From positions 1 through 64,000 of the forward strand of contig JBCCHB010000064.1 in NCBI GenBank assembly GCA_039028975.1: a DNA stretch of 64,000 nucleotides. Direction: 5' to 3'. Below are positions 37,401 to 45,210 of this stretch, piece by piece. Source of the DNA: JAHBNG01 sp039028975. GTDB lineage: Bacteria; Chloroflexota; Anaerolineae; Caldilineales; Caldilineaceae. A program made the position numbers and the translations under genes. Within the stretch, counting starts at the first letter, position 1, and each line of letters opens with the position of its first letter. The notes beneath the pieces are model-generated. The model saw nothing but the letters and a program-made list of their open reading frames with translations. It ran no database searches and was not told the DNA's origin.

Positions 37401-37704
37401 GGAATCGGCCAAGGCCATTCGTGAAAAGCTTGTCGCCATCGAGGGCCAACTGATTCAAACGAAATCGAAGGGTGCTCGAGATCGGTTACGCCTGCCCTCA
37501 CGGCTAAACGCCAAACTGGCCAACTTGATATCAGTGGTTGGCAGCTCCGATGCGGCCCCCACGGAGCAGACCCATACGGCCTTTGGTGAAATTTCCAGCC
37601 AGGTAGATGAACAGCTGGCTCTGCTCGATGGTATCCTCGGTGACGATCTGGCTGCGCTGAATGACACGATTCGTGATGCAGCGGTCCCGGCTATCATGGT
37701 GTGA
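34492..37704 (+). CDS. BNR/sortilin-type beta-propeller protein (glycosyl hydrolase-like)
   Basis: A 1070-residue protein of the large family annotated as glycosyl hydrolase or VPS10/sortilin-like. It has no signal peptide. Residues about 15-720 contain repeated BNR/Asp-box units: S.DGG..W is seen in KSVDGGTYWENI, KSTDGGKSWQNM, RSKDGGQSWELI, KSTDGGDSWVDI, RSDDGGETWQQV, RTTNEGHSWEII and VDDGKTWQRL. The block ends with GTHGRSFWILDD, a typical family marker. The C-terminal 350 residues form a beta domain (LNRFVWNMRYPDC) and a helical bundle. Catalytic activity has not been shown for this family as far as I know. The last helical segment ends at 37704. It is flanked by gaps on both sides and looks like a single-gene unit. 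Confidence 0.85.
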   Translation: MPNTITHNPLFQAFKFRCIGPPRGGRVLAVAGHPTDDMTFYFGGCAGGIWKSVDGGTYWENISDGFLKSAAVGALTVSEADPNVIYAGMGEATIRLDVSYGDGVYKSTDGGKSWQNMGLEATKHIGEIRVHPQNSELVYVAALGHGFGPNPERGVYRSKDGGQSWELILHKSEKAGAVDLAMDVTNPRILFASIYETYRNFWSLSSGGEDSGLWKSTDGGDSWVDITRSKGLPKGILGKIGVTVSPANPNRVWAIIECEEAGLYRSDDGGETWQQVSENRDLIHRPWYYCHVFADPQDEDTVYINNLKMWKSTDGGATFSEITTLHGDNHDLWIDPNNPKRMIQGNDGGANVSFNGGVSWSTVYNQKTAQFYHVATDNRHPYYHVYGTQQDNSSLAVPSSTEKGAITWGDCYPAGTGESGYIAPHPDNPDIVYVGAVGSSPGGGNCLQRYDHRTKQIQLVTVWPEAYFGWGAKDMKYRFAWTYPIVFSPHDSNILYVAGNHIFRTTNEGHSWEIISPDLSRADESKLQPSGGPLTLDTSGAETYATVFAFVESPLEAGLFWAGTDDGLVHISRDNGANWSEITPPDLPEWSLISMIEASPHDAGTAYMAATRYKLDNYEPYLYKTTDYGQSWQKISSFPGAEITRCIRVDPQQPALLYVGTETGIFISVDDGKTWQRLQGNGPKLNQLPVVPIYDLVIKNDDLVIGTHGRSFWILDDVTPLRQIAAGNLNGNAYLCSPRTTYRQWLGWFVNAFRGPGKNYMMSLGMTMTFTEEKDELGEQVRNMLDAGENPPHGVIVYYTLPEDVEGDVSLIFSDSQGNEICSFGPKPPEKKKDEQSDEKKPSGNERYISTQPGLNRFVWNMRYPDCVMPTKDPSMEGATTGPMAAPGTYQVQFKIGETTQSQSFDIQIDPNVQATQADMDAQFELWRAINEKLSATHKSANQIANLCTQLDGLVKQHTALADSKNQEIAESAKAIREKLVAIEGQLIQTKSKGARDRLRLPSRLNAKLANLISVVGSSDAAPTEQTHTAFGEISSQVDEQLALLDGILGDDLAALNDTIRDAAVPAIMV

Positions 37705-37794
37705 TGAGAATTGGCGATTGGCGATACTGATTAGCGACACTGCGAGAAAAATGTAATCCATTGGAAGTTGGAATCTGTTATACTTAGCTCTGTC

Positions 37795-37847
37795 ATAGAT
37801 GAGAAGAATCTACTTGGCTAAAATGCTATCGAATTCTTCTCGTCTAT
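37795..37847. repeat. inverted repeat, terminator-like
   Basis: Arms ATAGATGAGAAGAAT (37795-37809) and ATTCTTCTCGTCTAT (37833-37847) pair with one mismatch around 23 bases. It lies 90 bp after the BNR-propeller gene and could terminate it, though no T-run follows. Confidence 0.5.
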
Positions 37848-37964
37848 GGCCAACCGCATTTTATACTTATTCTCAACACTGTTTAAAAATCGCGGTTTGG
37901 TGTCGCAGACCATCATAATCATCAATCGAAATTCGTCAATCGCCAATTGGTTGGGTACATATCA

Positions 37965-39938
37965 ATGCAGAAATCTATTCGTCATATCTTGTTTGCCCAA
38001 GTTCGTCAATACAATATTCGTCAATTCAAGGCTCGTCAATACAGCGTTCAATCCGTCAGATACCGTTGGCATTATGTAGCCATCTTACTCCCTCTTTGTT
38101 CGCTCTTACTCTGGGTGATTACTGGTTCACCCACAATACCTTCTTTATCTGCGGCAAATGCCGAGTTAGTTGCCTCGGCAACAAACCAAGAGGGTCTTGT
38201 TGTTTGGCTCAAATTAGATGAAACTGAAGGAAGCGAAGCATCTGATTCATCTGGTAATTCAAACAATGGTACGCTAGTAGGCAACGCAACTTGGACGTCT
38301 GGCAAAATTGATGGAGCAGTTGCGCTGGACAATCCAACTCAGGTAAACGGTTCTCAATGGATTGAGATTCCTCCTGACGTCAGTCAGAATATGAATAACA
38401 CGCTAACCTTAGCTGCGTGGGTTCGGGCAGAAAGCCTGCGTAATGGAGATGGCATCATAACCAAGGGGCAAAATATTACCTCCTACGCGCTGCGTCTTCA
38501 AGGCGATGGACGCGTGATGTTTACGGCAAACTTTGGCCAACCATTCGGTTTTGTTGGGAGCGGGGACTGGTCCTCAAGCGGCACGATTAGTGCCAACCAA
38601 TGGCACCACATTGCTGTAACGTATGATGGCAGCACACTGCGCTTCTTCATTGATGGCGTGCCAGATCCAAATGAAGTTGATACTACCCTTGTTTTCGGTC
38701 GTGCCACACAGCCACTTTATATTGGTGCCGATCTACCCGATGATGACCAATACTTTGATGGTAGCGTAGACGATGTACGAATCTACAATCGCAGGCTTTC
38801 GGTCGCAGAGATTGAAGAGTTGGCGCTCGTTAGCAATACGCCACCATCAGTAGAGACTCCAGCCGACCAGACCAACGTAACGGGTGACCCGGTAACGCTC
38901 TTTATCTCGGCCACGGATCCGGATGATGATCCATTAACCTTCACAGCGGAAGGTCTGCCACCGGGTCTCTTCCTCAATCAAACACTGGGTCGTGTTAGCG
39001 GTATCGTTGAGCAAAATAGTGCTGGAACGTACCCTGTGGTATTGATTGTGGATGACGGGCAAAATCAAGTCCAGCGAGGATTCAACTGGTTTATTTTGGA
39101 AGCAACGCCAACGCCCACGCTGACGCCCATTCCAACAGATACCCCCATGCCAACTTCGACTGACACCCCTACCCATACGCCTACCGATATACCGCTGCCA
39201 ACTTCGACTGATACGCCAACCAATACGCCACTGCCAACGTCTACCGGCATACCACCTACTGATTTACCGCCCACAGCTACACCGACATCGACAGCGATCG
39301 AACCAATACCTACGAACACGACATTCCCAACAGCAACCTCCACAGCGGCAATGCCCACGGTCGCAACGTCCACAGTAGCCCCCACTGTTACAAGGATCAC
39401 GGCCACAGCCACACTCTCGCCAACGCCAGAATTACCTGTTGAGCCAACCGCAACGCCAGGAGGACAGGGAGCAATGCTTCAATCCTCGCAAATGTATCTT
39501 CACGTAGCTGATAAGGATGGAAATCAATCTCTTTCACCAGGTGAATTCATTGTCATTCAAACTACAATCGTAAACGTTGGGGAGCAGGCTTATGATTCCT
39601 TAAAGATATCACAAACAGCTAGTGCGCAGTTGGCATTTAAGCCAGATTCATTTTGGCTCTTCCGAGATCCACCTTACAATGGTGCCCAGATTTTAGGTGA
39701 CAGTCTGCCGATAGAAGTAGACGGGCTTGCCGTTGATGAGGAAATCTTGGTTGCGTATATCATGGAAATTGTTGCCAATTCCCAAGAGAGCACGATGCAG
39801 ATTCAGACCCAAGTACGGATTGTGGCTGATGGGTTGGAACAGATATTTTCTGAACCGCTTACGCTAGAAGTGGAAAATCCAGAGGGGCAAACAATAAATT
39901 TAGGCAACGCGGTCTATCTGCCAATCGTTAGCCCATGA
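37965..39938 (+). CDS. secreted LamG protein with Thr/Pro linker
   Basis: A 657-residue exported protein. A basic N-terminal tail is followed by a signal segment (VAILLPLCSLLLWVITGSPT). Next come a LamG/concanavalin-like domain (about residues 75-280: TLAAWVRAE, NQWHHIAVTYDGS, DDVRIYNRRLSVAEIEEL), an Ig/He_PIG-like domain (285-385: SATDPDDDPLTF), a long Thr/Pro-rich linker (390-510) and a C-terminal beta domain (DKDGNQSLSPGEFIVIQTTI). It ends in AVYLPIVSP, the tail type common in Chloroflexota surface proteins. The N-terminal tail is encoded by three 15-bp tandem units (38001-38045), giving a VRQYN-IRQFK-ARQYS pattern. A TTG start exists at 37947; ATG 37965 is preferred. It overlaps the next gene by 4 bases (ATGA). 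Likely carbohydrate binding. Confidence 0.82.
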   Translation: MQKSIRHILFAQVRQYNIRQFKARQYSVQSVRYRWHYVAILLPLCSLLLWVITGSPTIPSLSAANAELVASATNQEGLVVWLKLDETEGSEASDSSGNSNNGTLVGNATWTSGKIDGAVALDNPTQVNGSQWIEIPPDVSQNMNNTLTLAAWVRAESLRNGDGIITKGQNITSYALRLQGDGRVMFTANFGQPFGFVGSGDWSSSGTISANQWHHIAVTYDGSTLRFFIDGVPDPNEVDTTLVFGRATQPLYIGADLPDDDQYFDGSVDDVRIYNRRLSVAEIEELALVSNTPPSVETPADQTNVTGDPVTLFISATDPDDDPLTFTAEGLPPGLFLNQTLGRVSGIVEQNSAGTYPVVLIVDDGQNQVQRGFNWFILEATPTPTLTPIPTDTPMPTSTDTPTHTPTDIPLPTSTDTPTNTPLPTSTGIPPTDLPPTATPTSTAIEPIPTNTTFPTATSTAAMPTVATSTVAPTVTRITATATLSPTPELPVEPTATPGGQGAMLQSSQMYLHVADKDGNQSLSPGEFIVIQTTIVNVGEQAYDSLKISQTASAQLAFKPDSFWLFRDPPYNGAQILGDSLPIEVDGLAVDEEILVAYIMEIVANSQESTMQIQTQVRIVADGLEQIFSEPLTLEVENPEGQTINLGNAVYLPIVSP

Positions 39939-40501
39939 AGATTTATCTAATTCGTCATGCTCATACTCAGCAGGTCCCAGATAGTCCGGCTGCCCAATGG
40001 GCTTTATCGGCTGAAGGGTACCAGCAAGCTCAACGTTTGGCCCAGTTATCCTTTTGGAGCCAAGTTACCTGCATTATACACAGCACAGAAATCAAGACTC
40101 GTTTGACGGTTGAGCCAACTATAGAGCAGTGGGGTTTACCTAGTTGGAGTGAGGGACGCTTTGACGAGTTGCGACGGCCAGGTTGGTTTGAAGGGGACTA
40201 CAACCGCCAGGTGGCTCAGGTGTTTGCCCAGCCCCAGGAATCCATAGGTGATTGGGAATCTGCCCAGGGGGCACTGGAGCGAGTTCAAGATGGCATGACC
40301 CTGCTGCGCAAACGATTCGTAACAGAAACAGTCGCAGTTATCGGGCATGGCCTAATTTTTAGCCTTTATCGTGCCTACCTTCTTGGCTACCCAAATGCCC
40401 GAGTGGAAGATTGGCATCAGCTACAATTCGCCTCAACTGCACAGGTAAATCTCCTCACCGAGCGTCTATTGCAAGACTTTCGTCCTCTCTCTGAGCTTTG
40501 A
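39935..40501 (+). CDS. histidine phosphatase family protein
   Basis: A 188-residue member of the phosphoglycerate-mutase-like histidine phosphatase family. The phosphoacceptor His is in YLIRHAHT near the N-terminus, and the second catalytic His is in VAVIGHGLIFSL. The substrate is not readable; small family members act on sugar phosphates, nucleotides or phosphoproteins. The start overlaps the stop of the LamG gene by 4 bases, so the two are translationally coupled although one product is secreted and this one is cytoplasmic. Confidence 0.88.
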   Translation: MKIYLIRHAHTQQVPDSPAAQWALSAEGYQQAQRLAQLSFWSQVTCIIHSTEIKTRLTVEPTIEQWGLPSWSEGRFDELRRPGWFEGDYNRQVAQVFAQPQESIGDWESAQGALERVQDGMTLLRKRFVTETVAVIGHGLIFSLYRAYLLGYPNARVEDWHQLQFASTAQVNLLTERLLQDFRPLSEL

Positions 40502-40531
40502 GTTTACCTTGTGAGAGCGCCACTGTATGTT

Positions 40532-40624
40532 TATAGAGGGCCAGAAAAGATCTGTCCTCCCTGCTCGGAATTTCTCAGAATGAATTCCTCAAAAGTCAAG
40601 ACAAGACTTTTCTGACAAAGTATA
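40532..40624. repeat. TATA-ended inverted repeat, family B copy 2 (inverted)
   Basis: A 93-bp copy of the 5410-5501 element in the opposite orientation: on the minus strand it begins TATACTTTGTCAGAAAAG and ends CTTTTCTGGCCCTCTATA, and shares the internal GGAGGACAGA block with copy 1. Confidence 0.8.
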
Positions 40625-40671
40625 AGCATTTCAGCTAGCTGGCACTACGACTGGCGGATAGCTGAAATGCT
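40625..40671. repeat. perfect 13-bp inverted repeat
   Basis: AGCATTTCAGCTA (40625-40637) and its exact complement (40659-40671) with a 21-base loop, directly abutting the family B element. It lies between two converging genes and could serve as a bidirectional terminator, but lacks T-runs. Similar AGCATTTCAGC strings occur near 24748. The rest of this gap, to 40868, has no gene. Confidence 0.7.
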
Positions 40672-40868
40672 GATCAGCTACGGTTGCCGATAGCGCTAAC
40701 ACATATATCGAAAGCTATTAACGGCAGGACTTTCACTCATTGTACGAAGCGCTCATGCCTCTATTGAACTCAGGCAGTTTCGCCTGCAACGCACGGTGAT
40801 TGCCATGACCGGAAGATAGGAAATCTAGCATACCGTGCGTCGCGTTCGTCACGAACTGAATAGCATTG

Positions 40869-42119
40869 CTATTGAACGGACTCCCGACGAATGGCAAATG
40901 GCAGAAAGAGATTCGTGCTTGAGAAAGCCTGCCCAGGGGTAGGCGAACCGGCGGAATAGTCCGAAGATCCTACACCTGTTCCATCTCTTGTGTTGAGGGT
41001 AATACTTTCATCAGTTGCTACCCCTGGAATAAAGTCATATACCCCGGCATCTGATTGTGACCAGATTCCTTTTTCTACTGCAACAGAGGCGCGGCCATTG
41101 ACTGTTCCGCTACCCCACTGGATAAAATCGACTAAATAGGCACTATCACTGAATGGAGGTTGTGCCCCGTTATTGTCAATGTAGAGACCCAAATCAGACT
41201 CTATCTCTAGATCAGTCCAACCTCCCAATACAAGATACTCACCAGGACTCAAAATCAGATCATTGCCACCCACAATGGTCATATTTGAGAGAGACTCATA
41301 ACTGAAACGAGCGCAGAACCACCAATTACTCACATCGATGGTATCAGGACCGGTATTCTGTAATTCGATCCAATCGACGGTCCCATCTAACGCTTCCGTA
41401 CCAACTGGGCCATTTGTATCATCTAAATTCCCTTGTGCCCCGTGGTAGTAAACCTCTGAAATGACAATATCTTCTTTTCTGAACTCTGGAGTTGGCGTGG
41501 CTGTGGGTGTTACGGTCATTGTTGGGGTACCCGTAGCTGTCATCGTTGGGGTTACTGTATCTGTAGGTAGCGGGGGAACCGTTGGTACACCGGTTGATGT
41601 CATTGTTGCGGTTGCCGTCATTGTGGCTGTGGCAGTTGAAGTAGCCGTAGCCGTCATAGTAGGGGTGGCTGTTACGTCTGGTGTACTTGCCTCCACAACA
41701 ATCGTCCCCGTCATACCTTGACTTTGATGAAGTTCACAGTAATAATCCACAGTTCCGGCTTGGGTAAATGTCCAACTTGCATTGACCCAGGTACTGCTCG
41801 GATCCCCGCCGGCATCGCTTAAGCGAAAGAGGCCATCAGCAACAACATTATGGGTGCCGCTCCGTCTTACCCAAACAACGGTATCCCCCTCACTAACCGT
41901 CAAATTTTGTGGAGTAAATGTAATGCCACTGACTTCCACAGTAAAAACATTCGCAGAGACAATTGCAGGGGAAGCATGGCTACTTTCAGTTAAGGTTCCG
42001 GCAGACGCAACGTTTGGATATTGGCTCCAACTGAGGAGCGTACCAAGCAATAGAAGCAGAAATGTAAAGGCAATGGACGCACTAGTTACCACTATTCGTC
42101 TTTTTGAAGAATTATACAT
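40869..42119 (-). CDS. secreted cupredoxin fused to a lamin-tail domain
   Basis: A 416-residue exported protein. After a signal peptide (hydrophobic core SIAFTFLLLLLGTLLSW) comes a plastocyanin-like type 1 copper domain (about residues 55-145) with all four ligands in order: His90 (GTHNV), Cys128, His131 and Met136 in YYCELHQSQGM. A Thr-rich linker of TATPTMTAT-type repeats (145-212) leads to a lamin-tail domain (213-395; EDIVISEVYYHG, DWIELQNTG, NWWFCARF, LILSPGEYLVLGG). It ends in NLFLPFAIRRESVQ, a Chloroflexota-style surface-protein tail. The copper domain implies extracellular electron transfer and the lamin-tail domain implies binding or anchoring; the combination's role is unknown. Confidence 0.88.
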   Translation of the reverse strand: MYNSSKRRIVVTSASIAFTFLLLLLGTLLSWSQYPNVASAGTLTESSHASPAIVSANVFTVEVSGITFTPQNLTVSEGDTVVWVRRSGTHNVVADGLFRLSDAGGDPSSTWVNASWTFTQAGTVDYYCELHQSQGMTGTIVVEASTPDVTATPTMTATATSTATATMTATATMTSTGVPTVPPLPTDTVTPTMTATGTPTMTVTPTATPTPEFRKEDIVISEVYYHGAQGNLDDTNGPVGTEALDGTVDWIELQNTGPDTIDVSNWWFCARFSYESLSNMTIVGGNDLILSPGEYLVLGGWTDLEIESDLGLYIDNNGAQPPFSDSAYLVDFIQWGSGTVNGRASVAVEKGIWSQSDAGVYDFIPGVATDESITLNTRDGTGVGSSDYSAGSPTPGQAFSSTNLFLPFAIRRESVQ

Positions 42120-42146
42120 AGTTTCACCATTAAGTAGATATAGAAA

Positions 42147-42185
42147 AATAGGGAAGTAAAATAGGGAAGTAAAATAATGAAGTAA
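42147..42185. repeat. three tandem 13-bp repeats in a 5' region
   Basis: Units AATAGGGAAGTAA, AATAGGGAAGTAA and AATAATGAAGTAA at 42147-42159, 42160-42172 and 42173-42185. They lie 28-66 bases upstream of the cupredoxin start codon, in its likely promoter or untranslated leader. The rest of 42186-42484 shows no gene. Confidence 0.8.
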
Positions 42186-42484
42186 AAAGAGAGGTACGAA
42201 GGGAACGGAGTCATATTTACCACAATATTGTTACAATTATACTTCTAGATTCAATTTGAAACAACAACTTGACTCCTATTGGTCAAGTCATTCTCCCACT
42301 CATAACGATATCGGGTAGAGACAGAAAAAGAGCAATCACATCAATTGGTCTGTGTGAAAAGAAATTATACCTCTCAGCCAACATTTGACCAAATTGTAAA
42401 ACCAAGGCTTATATGCCATCAAGATTGGCGTTCAACTGCACATTGGTCTATCATGACAGGTAAAACCGACTCAGTAATCAGCCG

Positions 42485-42597
42485 TATGTTTCGCCAGAAA
42501 AGTCGCTTCCGGACTCTAGGCTAATCCATTCTGGGCAATTCCAAGAATGGAGGATATTCCCGTCGTCATGGGAACAAGCTTTTTCTGGCCATCTAGA
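42485..42597. repeat. TATA-ended inverted repeat, family B copy 3 (diverged)
   Basis: About 113 bp from TATGTTTCGCCAGAAAAG to CTTTTTCTGGCCATCTAGA. The ends match family B and the middle is longer. The right end lies about 40 bp before the ettA start codon. Confidence 0.7.
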
Positions 42598-42639
42598 TTA
42601 GCCAAGAAAACCATACGCTTAAGAAAGACTCGCAATCAA

Positions 42640-44322
42640 ATGTCAGACAACAAAATCATTTATTCTATGGTACGGGTTGGCAAGCTCCATCCCCCACAAA
42701 ATCGCGTCCTGCGCGATATTAGCCTAAGTTATTTTTACGGGGCCAAGATTGGCGTCTTAGGTCTCAACGGCTCAGGAAAGAGCACCTTGCTACGCATCAT
42801 GGCCGGTGTTGAAACCGATTATGAAGGTGAAACCATTCTCTCTGATGGCTACACAATTGGCTATTTAGAGCAGGAGCCTTTGGTGGATGAGGAGAAGACG
42901 GTGCGTCAAGTTGTGGAAGAGGGCGTGCAGGAAGTCGTCGATGCGCTCCAAGAATTTGATGAGATCAACATGAAGTTTGGCGAGGAGATGACCGATGACG
43001 AGATGACAGCCCTGATGACTCGCCAGGGTGAGGTGCAGGATCAGCTCGATGCCATGGATGCATGGGATCTGGATAGCCGCCTGGATCTCGCAATGAGCGC
43101 GCTTCGTTGCCCGCCCGATAATACCCCTGTTTCCGTGCTGTCAGGTGGTGAACGGCGCCGGGTCGCACTCTGTCGTTTGCTGCTGCGAGAGCCGGATATC
43201 CTGCTCCTTGACGAGCCGACTAACCATTTAGATGCCGAGTCAGTAGCTTGGCTCGAATTGCACCTTCAGCAGTACAAAGGGACTGTGATCGCAGTCACCC
43301 ATGATCGCTATTTCCTTGACAATGTAGCGGGCTGGATTCTTGAGCTAGATCGCGGCCATGGCATCCCATGGAAAGGGAACTACTCTTCTTGGCTAGAGCA
43401 GAAACAGAATCGATTAGCCCAGGAAGAGAAGCAGGAGGCCCAGCGCCAGAAGACCCTCCAGCGTGAGTTAGAATGGCTCAACATGTCGCCCAAAGCCCGG
43501 CAAACCAAACGCAAATCTCGCATCAATGAGTACAACAAGCTCTTGTCCGAAGATTTTGTCCGCTCCAACGAAGAACGGGAGATCTTTATTCCGCCTGGAG
43601 ATCGGCTGGGGGATGTAGTGATTCGGGCCGAAAAGATTAGCAAGGGATTTGATGACCGGTTGCTTTACGAAGATCTGACCTTTGACGTGCCGCCCGGTGC
43701 CATCGTGGGAATTGTTGGCCCGAATGGCGCTGGTAAGACTACGCTATTCCGCATGATTACAGATCAGGACACCCCGGATAGTGGCACCATCCAGGTCGGC
43801 CAAACGGTTCAACTTGCCTATGTGGATCAGAGCCGAGATACTTTGGATCCAGATAAGACCGTCTGGGAAGAGATTTCAGAGGGCAACGAATTCCTTGAAT
43901 TGGGTAAGAAAAATATCAACTCTCGGGCGTACGTCTCTCGCTTCAACTTCTCTGGCAGCGATCAGCAAAAGAAGGTTGGGAGCTTGTCCGGCGGTGAGCG
44001 CAACCGAGTTCATCTAGCCAAGATGCTCAAATCGGGAGGCAACGTACTCCTGCTCGATGAGCCAAGCAACGATCTAGACGTTAACACCTTACGCGCCCTG
44101 GAAGATGCGCTGGAAAGCTTTGCAGGTTGCTCTGTGGTCATCTCCCATGATCGCTGGTTTCTGGATCGAATTGCCACCCACATACTGGCCTTTGAAGGAG
44201 ACAGTGAGGTCGTCTGGTTCCCTGGCAACTACAGCGAATATGAAGAGGATCGCCGTCGCCGCCTTGGCCCTGCTGCGGATCGACCCAAGAGGGTGACGTA
44301 TCGACCGTTGAGAAGAGCGTAA
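42640..44322 (+). CDS. ettA: energy-dependent translational throttle protein EttA (ABC-F ATPase)
   Basis: A 560-residue cytoplasmic ABC-F protein that binds the ribosomal E site and gates the first elongation steps according to the ADP/ATP ratio (family knowledge). Two ABC cassettes are visible: Walker A GLNGSGKST and signature LSGGERRRVAL with Walker B ILLLDEPTNHLD in the first; GPNGAGKTT, LSGGERNRVHL and VLLLDEPSNDLD in the second. The opening SMVRVGKLHPPQNRVLRDIS and the closing GPAADRPKRVTYRPLRRA are typical of EttA, and the length matches (about 555). The frame is open 31 codons further up, but that part is the family B repeat, so ATG 42640 (MSDNK) is preferred. No partner gene nearby. 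Confidence 0.95.
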   Translation: MSDNKIIYSMVRVGKLHPPQNRVLRDISLSYFYGAKIGVLGLNGSGKSTLLRIMAGVETDYEGETILSDGYTIGYLEQEPLVDEEKTVRQVVEEGVQEVVDALQEFDEINMKFGEEMTDDEMTALMTRQGEVQDQLDAMDAWDLDSRLDLAMSALRCPPDNTPVSVLSGGERRRVALCRLLLREPDILLLDEPTNHLDAESVAWLELHLQQYKGTVIAVTHDRYFLDNVAGWILELDRGHGIPWKGNYSSWLEQKQNRLAQEEKQEAQRQKTLQRELEWLNMSPKARQTKRKSRINEYNKLLSEDFVRSNEEREIFIPPGDRLGDVVIRAEKISKGFDDRLLYEDLTFDVPPGAIVGIVGPNGAGKTTLFRMITDQDTPDSGTIQVGQTVQLAYVDQSRDTLDPDKTVWEEISEGNEFLELGKKNINSRAYVSRFNFSGSDQQKKVGSLSGGERNRVHLAKMLKSGGNVLLLDEPSNDLDVNTLRALEDALESFAGCSVVISHDRWFLDRIATHILAFEGDSEVVWFPGNYSEYEEDRRRRLGPAADRPKRVTYRPLRRA

Positions 44323-44528
44323 TTGTCATGTAGCATTGGCGAATGTACCTCTCTGATATTATTTAGTAAATCTGCCATTCCTTCTGCCCTATATGCGTAT
44401 GGAAAGCCTTCTACCGTGGCATGTTACGGTTTGAGTAATCGGCTTGAACACCAGTGTAGTTGTAAAACTTACCGGGTTAAGGTAGAGATAAAACTTCTGT
44501 ACTCTAGCTGATTTCACTTTAGCAATCA

Positions 44529-44648
44529 CTACAACGAGACTTTGTCATTTCAAGGAGGGACGACGATAAATCTTCATGGAAGCCATGTGAAAGATCTCTC
44601 CCTACACCCGGGATGACAATCAAGTTGACTCTTGAAGCCTCGTTGTAG
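44529..44648. repeat. long-range inverted repeat in the ettA 3' gap
   Basis: CTACAACGAG (44529-44538) pairs exactly with 44639-44648, and inner parts (TTTGTCATT / GGATGACAA) also pair, giving a 120-bp palindrome-like element between two converging genes. No gene is seen elsewhere in 44323-44675. Confidence 0.6.
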
Positions 44649-44675
44649 CATTAGACAATTCCAATAGGTTTTTGT

Positions 44676-45110
44676 TCACAAATTGGATTCCTCCAATCGT
44701 TGTTCCCCTTGTTCTTCCCACTGGTCACGCTCATCCCAAAGCTGATCCAACATCAGATCGCGTGATCCTTCATCCTCGAAAAAAGGACAGCTTTCAAAAA
44801 AGTCGATTAGATCATCCAGGCGGGTCAGCAAACGTTGTTGAGACTGACTCGTACCGACTTCGCCAGCCAATGCATGACGCAGCCGTACCATGAAATTTCC
44901 CATGTTAGCACCCTGCATAAAGCGCACAAAGGGCGAACGTGGCTTAGACCAATGGCTAGGGGCCTGATGATATGTCAAAATGTATTCGGCATCCTGGAAG
45001 CGTTGGGTGAGGGTGATAGCGGTCGTTTTGTCGACGAGCCACATCATAAATTTGGCTACAAGGGCCATGCTAACGGCGATGATGAGGATGGCGACGAGAA
45101 GATAGAGCAT
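44676..45110 (-). CDS. membrane-anchored small protein, hypothetical
   Basis: A 144-residue protein with one N-terminal membrane helix (LYLLVAILIIAVSMALVAKF) and a charged, mostly helical soluble part rich in Trp, Asp and Glu. I do not recognise it. It follows the OppF-type ATPase gene by about 100 bp on the same strand and may be the last member of that unit or separate; no ribosome-binding site stands out before ATG 45110. Confidence 0.5.
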   Translation of the reverse strand: MLYLLVAILIIAVSMALVAKFMMWLVDKTTAITLTQRFQDAEYILTYHQAPSHWSKPRSPFVRFMQGANMGNFMVRLRHALAGEVGTSQSQQRLLTRLDDLIDFFESCPFFEDEGSRDLMLDQLWDERDQWEEQGEQRLEESNL

Positions 45111-45210
45111 AACGTGAACTTAATTATTAGATATTTGGTATTCGTTATTAATTACTTGGGATGAGGACCCGAAAATAATTAATAGCCAACAGTTAATAAT
45201 TAATGTTTAA

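Noticed and set aside
42547..42639. 31-codon N-terminal extension of EttA
   Set aside because: It begins inside a family B repeat and is absent from the EttA family.
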